From Nocardia cyriacigeorgica (GTDB taxonomy: Bacteria > Actinomycetota > Actinomycetes > Mycobacteriales > Mycobacteriaceae), in assembly GCF_010868145.1 (NCBI RefSeq), contig NZ_JAAGUY010000009.1:1-64000 (forward strand): 64,000 nt of DNA, read 5' to 3'. Positions 17,926-26,316 of this stretch are shown piece by piece (position 1 is the stretch's first letter; the number at the start of each line of letters is the position of its first letter). The position numbers were made by a program, and so were the translations under genes. A model generated the notes under the pieces. It saw nothing but the letters and a program-made list of their open reading frames with translations. It did no database searches and was not told the origin of the DNA.

Positions 17926-18534
17926 GTGGGGAAGATCTGGCGGCTGGAAGATATCGACCCCGACAACCCGGAGGAACGGTTCCTGCCAGTCCTGCAATAC
18001 ATTCCGATCGGATGGGGCGGGGACTCGAACAGCCGGCAGCGGATCGTGTGGCCGGAGGCAATCGCCCGCGCCATCTCCAAACACCTGACCGAGGCCGGTT
18101 GCCCGCCCATCGATCCGGCGCTGGCGGCGAAGAAGCTGCGGGCGCCGTATCGCGGGGAGCAGCACCCGCTCAACGGGATGGGCACCTGGGTACCCATCGA
18201 TGAGGAGGACCCGGAGCAGGTGGTGATCCAGGACCCCGTGACGATGACCAAACGGGAGCGCCAGGCGCAGATCGAGCGGCTGCGGTACATGGGCTACCGG
18301 ATCAATGAGCCCGAACCGCCGCAGCCGGTCGCGAAGGTCGTCGACGCGATCGACGACCCACCGCGGTTCGACCCCGGCGCGCACTCGGTCACCGAAACCA
18401 ATGCCTATCTGCGAGGTCTCAGCGAATCGATCGAGGACGAGGTCGAGCGCCGTCGTGTCCTGTACGCGGAGCGAAAGGGGCAAGCCCGCAAGGGAATCCT
18501 CAAGCGCTGGAGCGACGACCGGAGCCAGTCATGA
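17926..18534 (+). CDS. Phage minor tail-associated protein
   Basis: A 202-residue charged protein commonly found after the gp37-like gene in actinophages. The N-terminal half (IWRLEDIDPDNPEERFLPVLQY) is compact; residues 100-200 are highly charged and helical, ending in a basic tail. aggaggaac precedes GTG 17926. No domain assigned; a virion role is inferred from its place in the operon. Confidence 0.6.
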   Translation: MGKIWRLEDIDPDNPEERFLPVLQYIPIGWGGDSNSRQRIVWPEAIARAISKHLTEAGCPPIDPALAAKKLRAPYRGEQHPLNGMGTWVPIDEEDPEQVVIQDPVTMTKRERQAQIERLRYMGYRINEPEPPQPVAKVVDAIDDPPRFDPGAHSVTETNAYLRGLSESIEDEVERRRVLYAERKGQARKGILKRWSDDRSQS

Positions 18535-19766
18535 GGTTCTGGCCCCTCGGCGCGGGACGAATGGTCACCAGCGGATTCGGTCCGAGGTGGGGCGGCATGC
18601 ACTGGGGCGTCGACTTCGGGCGCGATGGCGGTTCGGGCGGAATGCCGGTCTACGCCGCGCAAGCTGGCCGCGTCGTCATGGCCGGTCCCGCGTCCGGGTT
18701 CGGGCAGTGGGTTGTTGTCGACCACCCGACCGAGGCGGGCAGCGGCACCACTGTCTACGGCCACATCATCCCCGAGGTGCCGGTCGGTCAGAACGTGGCG
18801 GCCGGGCAGCGGATCGCGCGAATCAACCCGGATAGCAGAACGAACGGCGGTGTCGCACCGCACCTGCACCTTGAGGTGCATCGCTCGGTGTGGGTGCCGC
18901 CCGGCCCGGATCGCCTCGACCCGCTGGTGTGGCTGGCCGGTGCACTCGACCCCGAAACCCCGACGCCAGGAGGCAAGCCGATGGCCCAGCTACAGGCAGA
19001 CGTCACGATCCTTTCGCCCAACGACTCCGGCCCGCGAGATCCGCGGTCGTGCTCGCTGATCGTCGTCCACACCAACGAAGGTCCGGCCACCGGAACAGCG
19101 GACGGGCTGCTCGGATATCTGGCCCGGCCGAGTGCGCAGGCCTCCTACACCATCGTCGTCGACGGCAACGGCCGGATCGGACGCAGCAACGACGACAACT
19201 ACGTGCCGTGGGCCGCGGGCTCGCCCGCCAACGAGCGCGGCCTGCACTTGTGCTTCACCGGCTACGCGCGCCAGTCTCGCGCCGATTGGCTGTCCCGACC
19301 CGCGCAGCTCGCGGCCGGTGCCCGCGTCATCCGCGACTGGAGCGACCGCTACGGCATCCCCCTCGTGAAACTGTCCGGTGCCCAGATGCGCGCCGGACAG
19401 CGCGGCGTCGGCGGCCACAACGACACCGTCGACGCCTGGCACGCCACCGACCACACCGACCCCGGCCCGGGGTTCCCCTGGGACGTCCTGCTGGACATGG
19501 CACAACGAACCGACGAGGAGATCGATATGACCCCCGAACAGGCCAAGCAGCTCGCCGAGGTTCATCGGGAGCTGACCCAGCGGTACCCCTCGCGGTCCGC
19601 GCACCGCAAGGACGACAAGCCCGTCGACACCCTCGCCGGCATCGCCCTCAACATCGACGGCCGCGTGCACGAGGCCAGCATCGACATACCGGCCAAGCTG
19701 GACGCGTTGCAGCGCACCCTCGACGAGCTCAACGCGCTGATCGCTACGGCGATCAAGGAGCAGTGA
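18531..19766 (+). CDS. Endolysin: M23 peptidase plus peptidoglycan amidase
   Basis: A 411-residue lysis enzyme. Residues 1-140 carry an M23 metallopeptidase with zinc ligands His24 and Asp28 (HWGVD) and His113 in HLHLEVH, with His78 and His111 also in place. Residues about 155-330 form a PGRP/amidase_2-type domain (IVVHTNEG, then VGGHNDT and a DHTDPGPGFPW end). The C-terminal 60 residues are helical. It should cut both peptide cross-links and the muramyl-alanine bond. ATG 18531 overlaps the previous stop. Confidence 0.88.
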   Translation: MRFWPLGAGRMVTSGFGPRWGGMHWGVDFGRDGGSGGMPVYAAQAGRVVMAGPASGFGQWVVVDHPTEAGSGTTVYGHIIPEVPVGQNVAAGQRIARINPDSRTNGGVAPHLHLEVHRSVWVPPGPDRLDPLVWLAGALDPETPTPGGKPMAQLQADVTILSPNDSGPRDPRSCSLIVVHTNEGPATGTADGLLGYLARPSAQASYTIVVDGNGRIGRSNDDNYVPWAAGSPANERGLHLCFTGYARQSRADWLSRPAQLAAGARVIRDWSDRYGIPLVKLSGAQMRAGQRGVGGHNDTVDAWHATDHTDPGPGFPWDVLLDMAQRTDEEIDMTPEQAKQLAEVHRELTQRYPSRSAHRKDDKPVDTLAGIALNIDGRVHEASIDIPAKLDALQRTLDELNALIATAIKEQ

Positions 19767-20041
19767 TGAGCCGCCACAGCCTGCCGGAGGACGCCACCCA
19801 GGTGCGATACCCCTGGCGCACCACCATCCGCACCGTTTTCCAACTCGTCATCGGTATCGCCGCCGCACTACCGATGATCGTGGCCGCCTCGGGGCTGCCG
19901 GAAAGCGCGGCAGGAGTCGGCGTCGCGCTCGGCGTCGCCGCGGCAATCACCAGGCTCATGTCCCTGCCAGCGGTGAACGGCGCACTCGCGGTCTGGCTGC
20001 CGTGGCTGGCCGCCGAGCCGAAGGAAAGGGGCATGCCGTAG
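19766..20041 (+). CDS. Holin-like membrane protein
   Basis: A 91-residue protein with two hydrophobic segments (about residues 22-40 and 45-62), a basic N-terminus and a short charged C-terminus, right after the endolysin. This is the size and layout of a small holin that perforates the membrane at lysis time. ATG 19766 overlaps the endolysin stop by one base, and its own stop overlaps the next GTG. Confidence 0.7.
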   Translation: MSRHSLPEDATQVRYPWRTTIRTVFQLVIGIAAALPMIVAASGLPESAAGVGVALGVAAAITRLMSLPAVNGALAVWLPWLAAEPKERGMP

Positions 20042-20355
20042 TGGACATCGCTCTGGAAGCGGTCCCGTGGGACATCATCGGCGCGGCAGGCATGTTCGCG
20101 TTCCTGACGTTCCTCGTCGCCACGGGCCGACTCGTTCCGCGCGCCACGGTGGATCGGCTACTCGCCGACCCGGCCGCGCGGATCGCCTACATGGAAACCG
20201 AGTCCACCGAGCAGCGCGCCACCATCTCGTCCCTGGTCGCCCAGAACGCCGAACTCACTGCATCCGGGCGGCTGTCGGTGGCGCTGCTGCAATCGATCAA
20301 CGGGCACGCAGCCCAGTCGGGGAGCGGCGATGTGGCGTCGACGGTCCAAGAGTAG
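20041..20355 (+). CDS. Single-helix membrane protein with coiled coil (lysis cassette)
   Basis: A 104-residue protein with one membrane helix (about residues 11-29) followed by a charged helical stretch (residues 40-85) suited to a coiled coil. GTG 20041 overlaps the previous stop. Its position between holin-like genes suggests a second holin or a holin regulator. The 3' end overlaps the next small gene by 26 nt. Confidence 0.62.
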   Translation: MDIALEAVPWDIIGAAGMFAFLTFLVATGRLVPRATVDRLLADPAARIAYMETESTEQRATISSLVAQNAELTASGRLSVALLQSINGHAAQSGSGDVASTVQE

Positions 20356-20539
20356 GGAGTCGGACGCGACGCGCGAGGCGCGCGCGTCCGCCGAACGCGC
20401 CAAGGCCGAGCGGCGCCGCGTCGAAGCCCAGTGGCCCGCCGTGCAGCGACTCTCGGGACAGCTGAACACCGCCATCGAACGTAACCACTTCGGGGAGAGC
20501 ATCGAACTGGCGTGGCTACGGAGGAGGGCAGCACCGTGA
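20330..20539 (+). CDS. Small basic helical protein of the lysis region
   Basis: A 69-residue, very Arg-rich protein predicted helical throughout (ARASAERAKAERRRVEAQW, then a NHFGESIELAWLRRR end). Small proteins of this pattern recur near lysis genes of actinophages, function unknown. It has a gggagcggcg upstream and overlaps genes on both sides, consistent with real translation. Confidence 0.55.
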   Translation: MWRRRSKSRESDATREARASAERAKAERRRVEAQWPAVQRLSGQLNTAIERNHFGESIELAWLRRRAAP

Positions 20540-20913
20540 ACCCCGTGTGGATCCGGCGCCTCATGATCACCGCGGCGGTCATCGCGGTGCCTTCTGTGCT
20601 GCTGGTTCCCGACCACCGCCTCGTCGGGGTCGTCATCCTCGCCGCCATCAGCATCGAGTCCGGGATCTTCGTCGGCCTCTACGCGTGGCGGTCGAACTGG
20701 CGCGCCACCTCGGCCGGCCGGATCATCATGCGGCTGATGCTGTGCCTGGCCGCGATCGGCGCGCACGGCACCGTCAACGCGCTCACCGACGCGGGATACC
20801 CCGGCCGCGAATTCATCCGTCCTCTGTTGCTGCTCGGCGTCGCGTTGGCCGTGCTGCATCTGGTGCTGCGGCTGTCGTGGGTGCAGCGCGATCGCGGAGA
20901 GGACGAGCGGTGA
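20536..20913 (+). CDS. Four-helix membrane protein (candidate second holin)
   Basis: A 125-residue protein with four hydrophobic segments (about residues 7-24, 29-47, 64-80 and 94-113). The ggaggaggg at 20520-20527 points to GTG 20536 rather than the upstream GTG at 20512. It lies at the end of the lysis cassette. Proteins of this type are often annotated as phage membrane proteins or holins; the assignment is by topology and context only. Confidence 0.62.
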   Translation: MNPVWIRRLMITAAVIAVPSVLLVPDHRLVGVVILAAISIESGIFVGLYAWRSNWRATSAGRIIMRLMLCLAAIGAHGTVNALTDAGYPGREFIRPLLLLGVALAVLHLVLRLSWVQRDRGEDER

Positions 20914-21584
20914 CTACGCCTCATCTGCCGACTCCGCCCGCCGATGCGTTCGTCGTCGGCGACGGCAAGCAATTCGGTTCGACGCTCGACGAGGCGACGA
21001 TCCGCGCGATCTCCACCGGCGGGGCGAAGGTGAAGTTCGGCGAGGTGCAGGGCGCGGTGGGCACGCAGCTGCGTCAGCCGACCGAGAACGCCTACACCAT
21101 CGCGGTATCCGCGCAAGGCGCGGCCGACGTAGCGGTCACGACGGCGCAGGCCGCAGCCAATGCCGCTGCTAACGCCGAGAACGTGGCCGACGCAGCGTAC
21201 GAGAACAGCCAGGAATGGTCACTGGAATTCGTGTGCGCGTCGGCGGAAGTGCTGCTCGGGGTCAACGAGCTGCTGGTCGGCCCAATGCTCAACGTCCGCG
21301 ACGGGCTCGACGCCATCCTGACCGATATTCATTTCGCGCTGCTCACGCAGCCCAACGGAATGACAATCCAGACCCGGAAATGGAACGCCGACGGCGTGAC
21401 CTACACGGTCTCGCACGAGGGCACCCTCGGACCGAACACGAACCGCCGCAGTTTCTCCGGCCTGTCGGTTCCGGTGTTCGACCTCGAACGCTTCTTCCCC
21501 AACGTGACAGCAATCGTCGGGTCGACTCCGCCGACGGTGTTGCAAATCTGCGTAGCCGGAGTCTTCATACCCGAAGGACCCTGA
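20910..21584 (+). CDS. Minor tail / fibre-base protein
   Basis: A 224-residue protein with an Ala-rich helical linker (about residues 70-105, AVTTAQAAANAAANAENVADAAY) between two globular parts, typical of tail appendage proteins with a trimeric coiled coil. GTG 20910 overlaps the previous stop. It begins the second block of tail genes, placed after the lysis cassette. Confidence 0.6.
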   Translation: MTTPHLPTPPADAFVVGDGKQFGSTLDEATIRAISTGGAKVKFGEVQGAVGTQLRQPTENAYTIAVSAQGAADVAVTTAQAAANAAANAENVADAAYENSQEWSLEFVCASAEVLLGVNELLVGPMLNVRDGLDAILTDIHFALLTQPNGMTIQTRKWNADGVTYTVSHEGTLGPNTNRRSFSGLSVPVFDLERFFPNVTAIVGSTPPTVLQICVAGVFIPEGP

Positions 21585-21916
21585 TGACGAAGGTATTCGA
21601 ATGCATTTCCGACTCCGGCACGATGGTTCGGGATTTTCTCATTCTCCCGAATCGGGAGGAATTATGGGCGGCCCTGTTTGACGTCTCCTCCTGGGATGAA
21701 GCGGCAATGCTGTTCGACCTCACTCCCGCCCAGGCTGCCGTGCCGGTCATCGATGCTGCCATCGCCAGGCTCAGGACCAGTCCCGACGACTTCCGCGCAC
21801 TGGTCGCCGCCGACGATCCGGTCGGGTTGCGAGGCAACCTGGGTGTCCTGCTCAGCCTGCGGAAGCACCTGATCGTCTCGGGAGGAACGATCTCGGGACC
21901 GATGGAGCCGGAATGA
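21584..21916 (+). CDS. Phage protein of unknown function
   Basis: A 110-residue acidic, mostly helical protein, coupled to its neighbours by one-base (TGATG) and four-base (ATGA) overlaps. No known domain seen. Its place between two tail appendage genes suggests a tail chaperone or fibre assembly role, but that is inference. Confidence 0.5.
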   Translation: MTKVFECISDSGTMVRDFLILPNREELWAALFDVSSWDEAAMLFDLTPAQAAVPVIDAAIARLRTSPDDFRALVAADDPVGLRGNLGVLLSLRKHLIVSGGTISGPMEPE

Positions 21917-23136
21917 GTTTCCTGCTGCGCAGGCACCTGCCCTGGGCGTGGGCCGGTTGGTACGACGACTTCAGCCGACCACCAGAGAACCCGGTCCAGC
22001 AGCCCTGGAAACACTGGGGAGATGGGCCGCTCGGGTACATCAACTCGAACCAGGAATTGATCCTTCCCTCGAACTACAACTCCGTTGCAGGTGGCGGCGA
22101 GTCGTATGAATTTCAGCCGTTCACAAAGAACTTCGGGGCTGAATTTGATCTCAGGCTCCCTATCGACGGAGCGGCCGCGCAATACTTCAACATATTCGTG
22201 GTCGAGAACTGGGCAAAGATCGGCGTCAACTACGCGCAAATCCTGTGTATCCGACTTCGCCACCGAATCAACGAAGTCGGCGGCGACGACATCGGAATCC
22301 TCGAATTCGACTCGTACGTCACCGAAGGGCGCAGGCTGGTCACCGCCTCTGTGCCACCGTTCATCGCCAACGACATCAAGGTCCGCATCTACATCGACAA
22401 CGACATGCTCGTCCGTGTCTACGTCAACGACGTGTTCACGCTCCAGGCGCAGCCCCAGGCATCGCATCGAAGCGGTCCCGGCCGGCGCGGACTGAACATC
22501 TTCAACGGAACCCTCGCGAACGCACATATCCGCCTGGTCCGGCTCTTCGACCGTCCCACCGATCTCGGATACGGCGTCCGATGGAACAACACCGTATTCG
22601 CCGACGACTTCAACCGCCCGGATGGCCCAGTCGGCAACGGGTGGACCCAGCACGGCGCCGACGCTGCGCTCGTCTCCGGGTACTGGGCGCACATCTCCGG
22701 TAACGACAACAGTGTCGGCCTGATCCGCGACACCGGAATCACCCACGGGGCGCAGAAGATCGAAGCGACGATCGGCGCGCCGCACGCCGACCGAGACTCC
22801 TCGCTGGTGCTGCGAACCAACGCGGGCGGCACGGAGGGCATCTCCGCGAACTTCTACTCGGGCGGCATCTATCTCGCCCGCTTCACCGGCAGCCTCCAGA
22901 ACCCCACGTTCGCCGACTACACCTCGGTCGGTATGAACGTCGCCGCCGGATCGAAGGTTTCGCTCGCGACCAACGGCGAAGGCGCCTGGGTCACCGTCAA
23001 CGGCGAGATCGTGCTGATGGCGCACATGAACGGGCTCGTGCCCGGCGCCAACTCCTACGCAGGACTCCGGGTAGAGCGAAGCGGATTCGCTGACTCGGCC
23101 GCGTGGAACGACGTCAAAATCCTGAGCCCGTTCTAG
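21913..23136 (+). CDS. Tail appendage protein with tandem lectin-like domains
   Basis: A 407-residue beta-rich protein with two related halves. One opens with DDFSRP near residue 18, the other with DDFNRPDGPVGNGW near residue 232. The motif and following Trp/Gly pattern are those of concanavalin/LamG-like jelly-roll domains that bind sugars, so cell-wall glycan recognition is likely. Base composition is slightly less GC-rich in the first third than in neighbouring genes. ATG overlaps the previous stop. Confidence 0.68.
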   Translation: MSFLLRRHLPWAWAGWYDDFSRPPENPVQQPWKHWGDGPLGYINSNQELILPSNYNSVAGGGESYEFQPFTKNFGAEFDLRLPIDGAAAQYFNIFVVENWAKIGVNYAQILCIRLRHRINEVGGDDIGILEFDSYVTEGRRLVTASVPPFIANDIKVRIYIDNDMLVRVYVNDVFTLQAQPQASHRSGPGRRGLNIFNGTLANAHIRLVRLFDRPTDLGYGVRWNNTVFADDFNRPDGPVGNGWTQHGADAALVSGYWAHISGNDNSVGLIRDTGITHGAQKIEATIGAPHADRDSSLVLRTNAGGTEGISANFYSGGIYLARFTGSLQNPTFADYTSVGMNVAAGSKVSLATNGEGAWVTVNGEIVLMAHMNGLVPGANSYAGLRVERSGFADSAAWNDVKILSPF

Positions 23137-23145
23137 GAGGCCACC

Positions 23146-23553
23146 GTGACAGTGATCAGCGAGCCGATCAGCAACATCGCCGGCGCCGACAACGGCACCT
23201 CGTTCATGTTCGTGTCGCCGGTAATCCGGGAAAGCGACGACGGCACCGGCCTCATCACCACCCATCCGACGGTCGTCACGGCCGTCAACGGCGTGCTCAC
23301 CACCCCGGACCTCGACCCTGGCCCGGCGACAGTCCGCATCGGCGCCCGTGGGTACAGCATCACCATCCCGGACTCACCGACCCCGATCCGGTTGTGGCCC
23401 CTCATCGAGGCCGGTCTCCCCGTCCCGCCTGCAGAGGAAGCAGCCGCAGTAAAGAACGGCGGCGGGATCGCGCGCGCCCAACGAGTCACCCAATCGTGGT
23501 TCGCGGCGAACTCGCATGACCCCGACACCCTGTACCTCGTCATAGCCGACTGA
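23146..23553 (+). CDS. Small minor tail protein
   Basis: A 135-residue beta-rich protein with an aggaggcc ribosome-binding site before GTG 23146. It has a pattern of short hydrophobic strands (TTPDLDPGPATVRIGARGYSI) similar to fibre-base or baseplate accessory proteins of actinophages, and ends in a compact helical segment. No enzymatic motif. Role inferred from location among receptor-type tail genes. Confidence 0.58.
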   Translation: MTVISEPISNIAGADNGTSFMFVSPVIRESDDGTGLITTHPTVVTAVNGVLTTPDLDPGPATVRIGARGYSITIPDSPTPIRLWPLIEAGLPVPPAEEAAAVKNGGGIARAQRVTQSWFAANSHDPDTLYLVIAD

Positions 23554-23565
23554 TCGGAGTAACTA

Positions 23566-24006
23566 ATGATTTCTCGCGTCTACCCCCAATTCCACCTGAG
23601 CGCGCTGTCCGGCCAGGTCAACCTCGCCACCGATCAGCTCCGTGTGCTGCTGCTGTCGTCGGGCTACGTGCCGAATCTCGATACTCACCGCTACCAGTCC
23701 AGTCTCACCAACGAGCTGGCCACCGGCGGCGGATACACCGCGGGCGGGAAGATCCTCACGGGCGTCTCGCTGGCCTACGACTCGGCAACCGATACGACGT
23801 GGCTCGACGCCGCGAACCCGGTCTGGGATCCGTCGACGATTACTTCGCGGTTCGCCGTGCTCGTCGATACTCAGTCGGGCGCGGCGGCGACTAATCCGCT
23901 CGTCGCGTTCTGGGATTTCGAAGAGGACAAGGCATCCGACAACGCGCCGTTCGAGCTGAATATCAATGCGCTCGGTCTGGTGCGGGTGACGGCGAACCCG
24001 GCCTGA
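23566..24006 (+). CDS. Conserved phage tail-region protein
   Basis: A 146-residue protein of a type often seen in actinophage tail regions. It opens RVYPQFHLSALSGQVNLATDQLRVLLLSSGY, then describes a beta-rich body with a LAYDSATDTTWLDAANPVW segment. A ggagtaact sits before ATG 23566. The function is unknown; in related phages these proteins accompany fibre genes. Confidence 0.6.
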   Translation: MISRVYPQFHLSALSGQVNLATDQLRVLLLSSGYVPNLDTHRYQSSLTNELATGGGYTAGGKILTGVSLAYDSATDTTWLDAANPVWDPSTITSRFAVLVDTQSGAAATNPLVAFWDFEEDKASDNAPFELNINALGLVRVTANPA

Positions 24007-24009
24007 TAC

Positions 24010-25161
24010 ATGTCGGCCTACACGTGCGGCGCTGAGCTCGCCGCGATGTACGTCGAGGACGACCGAGTGCTGCGCGGATACCTCGGCGACGAGCTCGTCT
24101 ATGACGACACCGGTGCAACCGTAGTTAATCTACGGGCAGCGCGCGCGGTCGGTAGTTCGCCGGCAGCGACCGTCGGCCGTGGTGCGCGGGTCGCACTGTC
24201 CGCAGCCGGGGCCGCCGGTAGCGCACCGGCACCCGATGTGCGATACGGGGCGCGCCTCGATATCCCTCCGGCAGCCGCCGAATCCGAAGCGCCGGTGCTG
24301 GTAGCCGGTGCCGGCGCCGGCGTCGCGCTCCTTCCTGCGGCGAGCGAGTCGATTGCACTCGTGATCTCGGTCGGCGAGACTGTCGTCGGTCTCGGGGCCG
24401 CCGGCGCCTCGACCACCGCGCCTCCGGTCGAGGTATCGGCCGCGGCAACGGTTTCGCTCGACTCTGCCAGGTCGGCGGGCGCGGCTCCCGTCCCGGCCGT
24501 GAGCGCTGGCGCCACGTTGTCACTCGGTCCGGCGCGCTCTGCTGGCTCCGCGCCTATGGGTGAGGTGCTGCTCGCGGTCGAGTACGGCGACAATTTCGAC
24601 CGCGCAAACGGCGGGCTCGGCGCGAACTGGGCCGTGATGGGAACCTGGTCGCAGCCGGTGATCAACGGAAACAAGGCGCAGGGCGGCACGACAGCTCCAA
24701 CGAGTCAGGGGCGTGTCTACACCGCGCGCTACGTCTCGCCCCTGCGTGGCGATACCCAAGAGGTCGAGTTCGCCGTCGCGAACCCGACGGGAACTGCGGC
24801 GCTTGGCATCGGTGGCGGGGGGTTCGTCCGAGCCAACAGCACCGGCGACCGCGTCGACCTGATCGTCACGAACAACTCGGTGCACATCATGACCCGTGTC
24901 GGAAGTAACACCGTCGATCAGGCGTCGGCAACTGGGCTACCCGCGATTGCGGCGGGGACAGTGTTCAAGCTCAGGTGTGTCGGCAACGTCTACACCGGTT
25001 ACCGGGCAGGCGTGCAGGTCGTGCAGTGGACCGACACCGGCGGCGTGATCGCGATCGGCTCCGGCACTCGATACTCGGGCGTTGTGTGCGTCGAACAGAA
25101 AAACCAGCTCGCCCAATCGAGTTGGGGATGGGCGATCGACAACTGGAGCACGCGCGGATGA
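24010..25161 (+). CDS. Fibre-like tail protein with 22-residue repeats and lectin-like head
   Basis: A 383-residue protein in three parts: residues 1-32 head-attachment-like; residues 33-186 seven back-to-back 22-residue repeats rich in Ala, Gly, Ser, Pro and Val; residues about 190-383 a jelly-roll domain opening with DNFDRANGGLGANW, related to the halves of the protein at 21913-23136. The layout suggests a stalk bearing a glycan-binding tip, hence a receptor-binding protein. It starts 3 nt after the preceding gene. Confidence 0.68.
   Translation: MSAYTCGAELAAMYVEDDRVLRGYLGDELVYDDTGATVVNLRAARAVGSSPAATVGRGARVALSAAGAAGSAPAPDVRYGARLDIPPAAAESEAPVLVAGAGAGVALLPAASESIALVISVGETVVGLGAAGASTTAPPVEVSAAATVSLDSARSAGAAPVPAVSAGATLSLGPARSAGSAPMGEVLLAVEYGDNFDRANGGLGANWAVMGTWSQPVINGNKAQGGTTAPTSQGRVYTARYVSPLRGDTQEVEFAVANPTGTAALGIGGGGFVRANSTGDRVDLIVTNNSVHIMTRVGSNTVDQASATGLPAIAAGTVFKLRCVGNVYTGYRAGVQVVQWTDTGGVIAIGSGTRYSGVVCVEQKNQLAQSSWGWAIDNWSTRG
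24106..24567 (+). repeat. Seven tandem 66-nt (22-codon) degenerate coding repeats
   Basis: Residues 33-54, 55-76, 77-98, 99-120, 121-142, 143-164 and 165-186 align without gaps on the pattern xxGAxVxLxAAxxAGSAPxxx. The DNA has diverged more than the protein, so the period is under selection at the protein level. Confidence 0.8.
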
Positions 25162-25174
25162 ACGAGGGGACATC

Positions 25175-25477
25175 ATGGCGACTGTGATCGTCGGACCGAT
25201 CTGTGTGCAGGGATACGCAGGGCCGGGCATGAGCGGGCCTGTCGAGCCGTGGGCGTGGGCGTTCGGGTTCGCCTTTACCGATGCCGGCGAACCGATCCGC
25301 GACATCGATGGGAACGCAATCAGTTGGGCAGGCGAAACCCAGCTGGCCGCAATGGACTCCACCGGGTCGTCACTGCGTAACCGGCTCGCCGAGAGCATCA
25401 CCGGTCAGCTCGTGAGCGCCGGCCACATCGGCCCGGAGGAAGTCGTCAGTTATTCATGGACTGACCACAGCATCTGA
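25175..25477 (+). CDS. Last gene of the late operon, unknown function
   Basis: A 100-residue protein with a gagggga ribosome-binding site 8 nt before ATG 25175. It has Gly/Pro-rich opening segments, a FGFAFTDAGEPIRDIDGNAI stretch that looks like a small beta domain, and a helical region. It is the final gene before the terminator at 25506-25547, a position often held by tail-fibre accessory proteins. Confidence 0.55.
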   Translation: MATVIVGPICVQGYAGPGMSGPVEPWAWAFGFAFTDAGEPIRDIDGNAISWAGETQLAAMDSTGSSLRNRLAESITGQLVSAGHIGPEEVVSYSWTDHSI

Positions 25478-25505
25478 CCTGATCCCTGCCGTAGTGCGGG
25501 AACAT

Positions 25506-25547
25506 CAGCGCCCCCGCTGGTCCTATCAAGGATCGGCGGGGGCGCTG
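25506..25547 (+). terminator. Late-operon terminator hairpin
   Basis: Perfect 12-bp inverted repeat (25506-25517 with 25536-25547) with an 18-nt loop, followed by tcgtcgtttc. It sits between the end of the structural operon and a convergent minus-strand gene, so it may work in both directions. Confidence 0.8.
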
Positions 25548-25566
25548 TCGTCGTTTCAGCCTGCAG

Positions 25567-25854
25567 TCAGGATTGCGCGGTGATCACGTCCAGCATCCAA
25601 TCGGCCGCCGCGTTGCGATCCTGTGGCCGCCTGGTCACAGCGGTCGGTGGAGTTACCCACCCGAACCGCCGCCACCCCGATACCGGGCGGATAGCCCAGG
25701 CGCCCCACTCGCGACGCAGCGTCCACCCACCACCGGTATCGCGGGGATCATTGCGCAGCCCGGCGATGAGCAGGCGAGTCTGGTGGCGGAACCAGAACCA
25801 GCGATGAGCGCCCCCACTGGGGTTGTCGGCGTAGCGCCCGGTCGTCCAAGCCAT
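25567..25854 (-). CDS. Trp-rich small protein of unknown function
   Basis: A 95-residue basic protein with many Trp and Arg residues (RWFWFRHQTRLL, WTLRREWGAWAIRPVSGWRRF) that may be a small beta fold. Its ATG shares one base with the stop of the secreted protein upstream, so the two are co-translated. No family recognised. Confidence 0.55.
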   Translation of the reverse strand: MAWTTGRYADNPSGGAHRWFWFRHQTRLLIAGLRNDPRDTGGGWTLRREWGAWAIRPVSGWRRFGWVTPPTAVTRRPQDRNAAADWMLDVITAQS

Positions 25855-26291
25855 CAGCGTCCCCTTGCACAGTCGGCGTCGGTCACGAACCGCTCCATCG
25901 AGGAGTCGGAGAACTCGAACGGTACCCCGCCCAGGCTACCGGTGACAGTCGCTGAGACACGCCACATTCCGGGCTGGCAACCGGTCTTGATTTCATACAC
26001 AAGCCGGGGGTTCGGGATCTGCGAGAACGGCTCCATCCGGTACGACCGCCATGTCCCGCCTTCCCGCCGATCCAGAGCGAGGGACAGGGTGTGCGACTCC
26101 GGTGGGACGTCGCATTGCGCCCACGCGTTGCCGAGGATAGATGGCCCGGTGACGGTGGGTTTCATCGGCATGAATCCCAAGTTGCAGGACTTCACGGCGT
26201 TGACGGGCTCGATGGGTTGCGCGGTGGACGGCGCGCCGAGAGCGAGCGCAGCGAACGCAGTGACGGCGGCAGTAATAGAGCGGCGGAGCAT
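25854..26291 (-). CDS. Secreted small protein
   Basis: A 145-residue protein with a clear signal peptide (basic MLRR start, hydrophobic residues 6-18, cleavage likely after STAQ near residue 24). The mature part has four cysteines and a beta-rich pattern. ggagagg lies upstream of the ATG. Possibly a lysogenic-conversion product exported by the host; no homology is claimed. Confidence 0.65.
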   Translation of the reverse strand: MLRRSITAAVTAFAALALGAPSTAQPIEPVNAVKSCNLGFMPMKPTVTGPSILGNAWAQCDVPPESHTLSLALDRREGGTWRSYRMEPFSQIPNPRLVYEIKTGCQPGMWRVSATVTGSLGGVPFEFSDSSMERFVTDADCARGR

Positions 26292-26316
26292 AGGTTGTTC
26301 CTCTCCGGAACGAGAT

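Noticed and set aside
16090..18483. 797-codon minus-strand frame across the tail genes
   Set aside because: Antisense shadow; it crosses the hairpin and several overlapping tail genes with no recognisable protein.
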